Source: Rickettsia sp.
GTDB taxonomy: Bacteria > Pseudomonadota > Alphaproteobacteria > Rickettsiales > Rickettsiaceae
Reading direction: 5' to 3'
Assembly (NCBI GenBank): GCA_023269695.1
Contig: JAHFPS010000014.1
Coordinates: 1 to 34,493, forward strand
Length of the DNA: 34,493 nucleotides
A program made the position numbers and the translations under genes. The notes beneath the pieces are model-generated. The model was not told where the DNA came from and searched no databases. It was given only the letters and a program-made list of their open reading frames with translations. Positions within the stretch are counted from its first letter, which is position 1, and every line of letters begins with the position of its first letter. Of this stretch, positions 34,275-34,493 are shown piece after piece.

Positions 34275-34314
34275 CCACGACTGTCGAAAGTTAGAAGAGG
34301 AAGCGGTTTTATAC
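34275..34314. repeat. Partial family 3 unit downstream of lon
   Basis: CCACGACTGTCGAAAGTTAG followed by AAGAGGAAGCGGTTTTATAC is the reversed family 3 unit cut after about 40 bp. It begins 7 bp past the lon stop. The following 88 bp contain nothing recognisable. Confidence 0.7.
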
Positions 34315-34402
34315 CAAGTTAGTGTTAATAAATGTGCTACAAAGTTAAATCTATGTGTAATTTCCCATTGTATAAGAGTCAATCATTTATTTTGTGTAAG
34401 TT

Positions 34403-34492
34403 CTATTTTTTACATTCCAATAAATCATACTTAAAATCACCACAAAGTATTTCAAATTGATTCAAAGCTAATGACCAATCTTTTATTGGCAT
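34403..34492 (-). CDS. Possible transposase C-terminus (IS256/mutator-like), partial or remnant
   Basis: Reading in from the right edge on the minus strand, 29 codons (PIKDWSLALNQFEILCGDF...) end at a TAG at 34403-34405. The pattern P-I-x-x-W-x-x-A-L-x-Q-x-x-I resembles the end of IS256-family transposases (PI-x-NW...L...I-x-FE). The rest lies outside the window, so identity and intactness cannot be judged. A chance open stretch is possible. Confidence 0.35.
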   Translation of the reverse strand: MPIKDWSLALNQFEILCGDFKYDLLECKK

Positions 34493-34493
34493 A

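Overview
The window looks like a piece of chromosome from an AT-rich obligate intracellular alphaproteobacterium of the Rickettsiaceae, in or near Rickettsia. The signs are cmk followed by rpsA, a VirB8/VirB9 pair of the rickettsial (rvh) type IV secretion system, nrdA of about 609 aa and nrdB-type subunits, fabD, slt, sucB, lon and tyrS in rickettsial form, and gene gaps packed with palindromic repeats. The repeat load and mobile-element relics suggest an endosymbiotic or bellii/torix/Megaira-like lineage rather than a streamlined pathogen. This placement is inference.

Layout. At 1-1000 a 3'-truncated tyrosine integrase lies beside the 3' end of tRNA-Val(GAC), which looks like an integration scar. 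At 1154-5128 come cmk, rpsA and murA on the plus strand. At 5425-9070 (minus) there is a three-gene cation/proton antiporter cluster (C subunit plus two D-type subunits); the last gene carries a translated repeat in frame. At 9234-10677 (minus) come rvhB8 and rvhB9, then a repeat cluster with a 72-bp tandem triplication, then PBP1A (11309-13678, minus). tyrS (14358-15605) stands alone between two repeat-rich gaps. At 16019-17917 (minus) is a compact four-gene operon: an unannotated 35-aa membrane peptide, a membrane-anchored cupredoxin, an FTR1 iron permease and the YciB/IspZ septation protein. slt (minus) diverges from fabD. nrdA, nrdB and sucB (21181-26031, plus) are each preceded by repeat clusters. 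A 1460-aa pentapeptide-repeat protein (26070-30452) follows sucB. An IS630 transposase scrap, a PLP-dependent dehydratase (minus), lon (plus) and what may be the end of another transposase at the right edge complete the window.

Repeats. Three families explain nearly all gaps longer than 150 bp. Family 1 is a MITE-like palindrome: ends TATAGCTAAC / GTTAGCTATA, inner arms GTCATTGCGAGGAG / CTCCTCGCAATGAC and GAAGCAATCC / GGATTGCTTC. Family 2 is a short double hairpin (TGTCATTCCCGCG...CGGGAATCTAGATCCCTGC...GCAGGGATGACA). Family 3 is a 65-72 bp unit (CACAGCTGTCGAAAGTTAGA...). Families 2 and 3 sit inside family 1 copies, and some junctions recur at separate loci.

Functionally the region mixes cell-wall synthesis and turnover (murA, PBP1A, slt, ispZ), nucleotide supply (cmk, nrdAB), translation (rpsA, tyrS, tRNA-Val), envelope ion traffic (antiporter cluster, FTR1), secretion (rvhB8/B9), central metabolism (sucB, dehydratase), lipid synthesis (fabD) and protein quality control (lon). 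The best candidates for undescribed biology are the giant pentapeptide protein with three cap-plus-helix modules, the translated repeat in the antiporter, the small peptide heading the iron operon, and the nested repeats abutting promoters. All coordinates and motifs were read by eye; family assignments come from motif recognition, with no database search.
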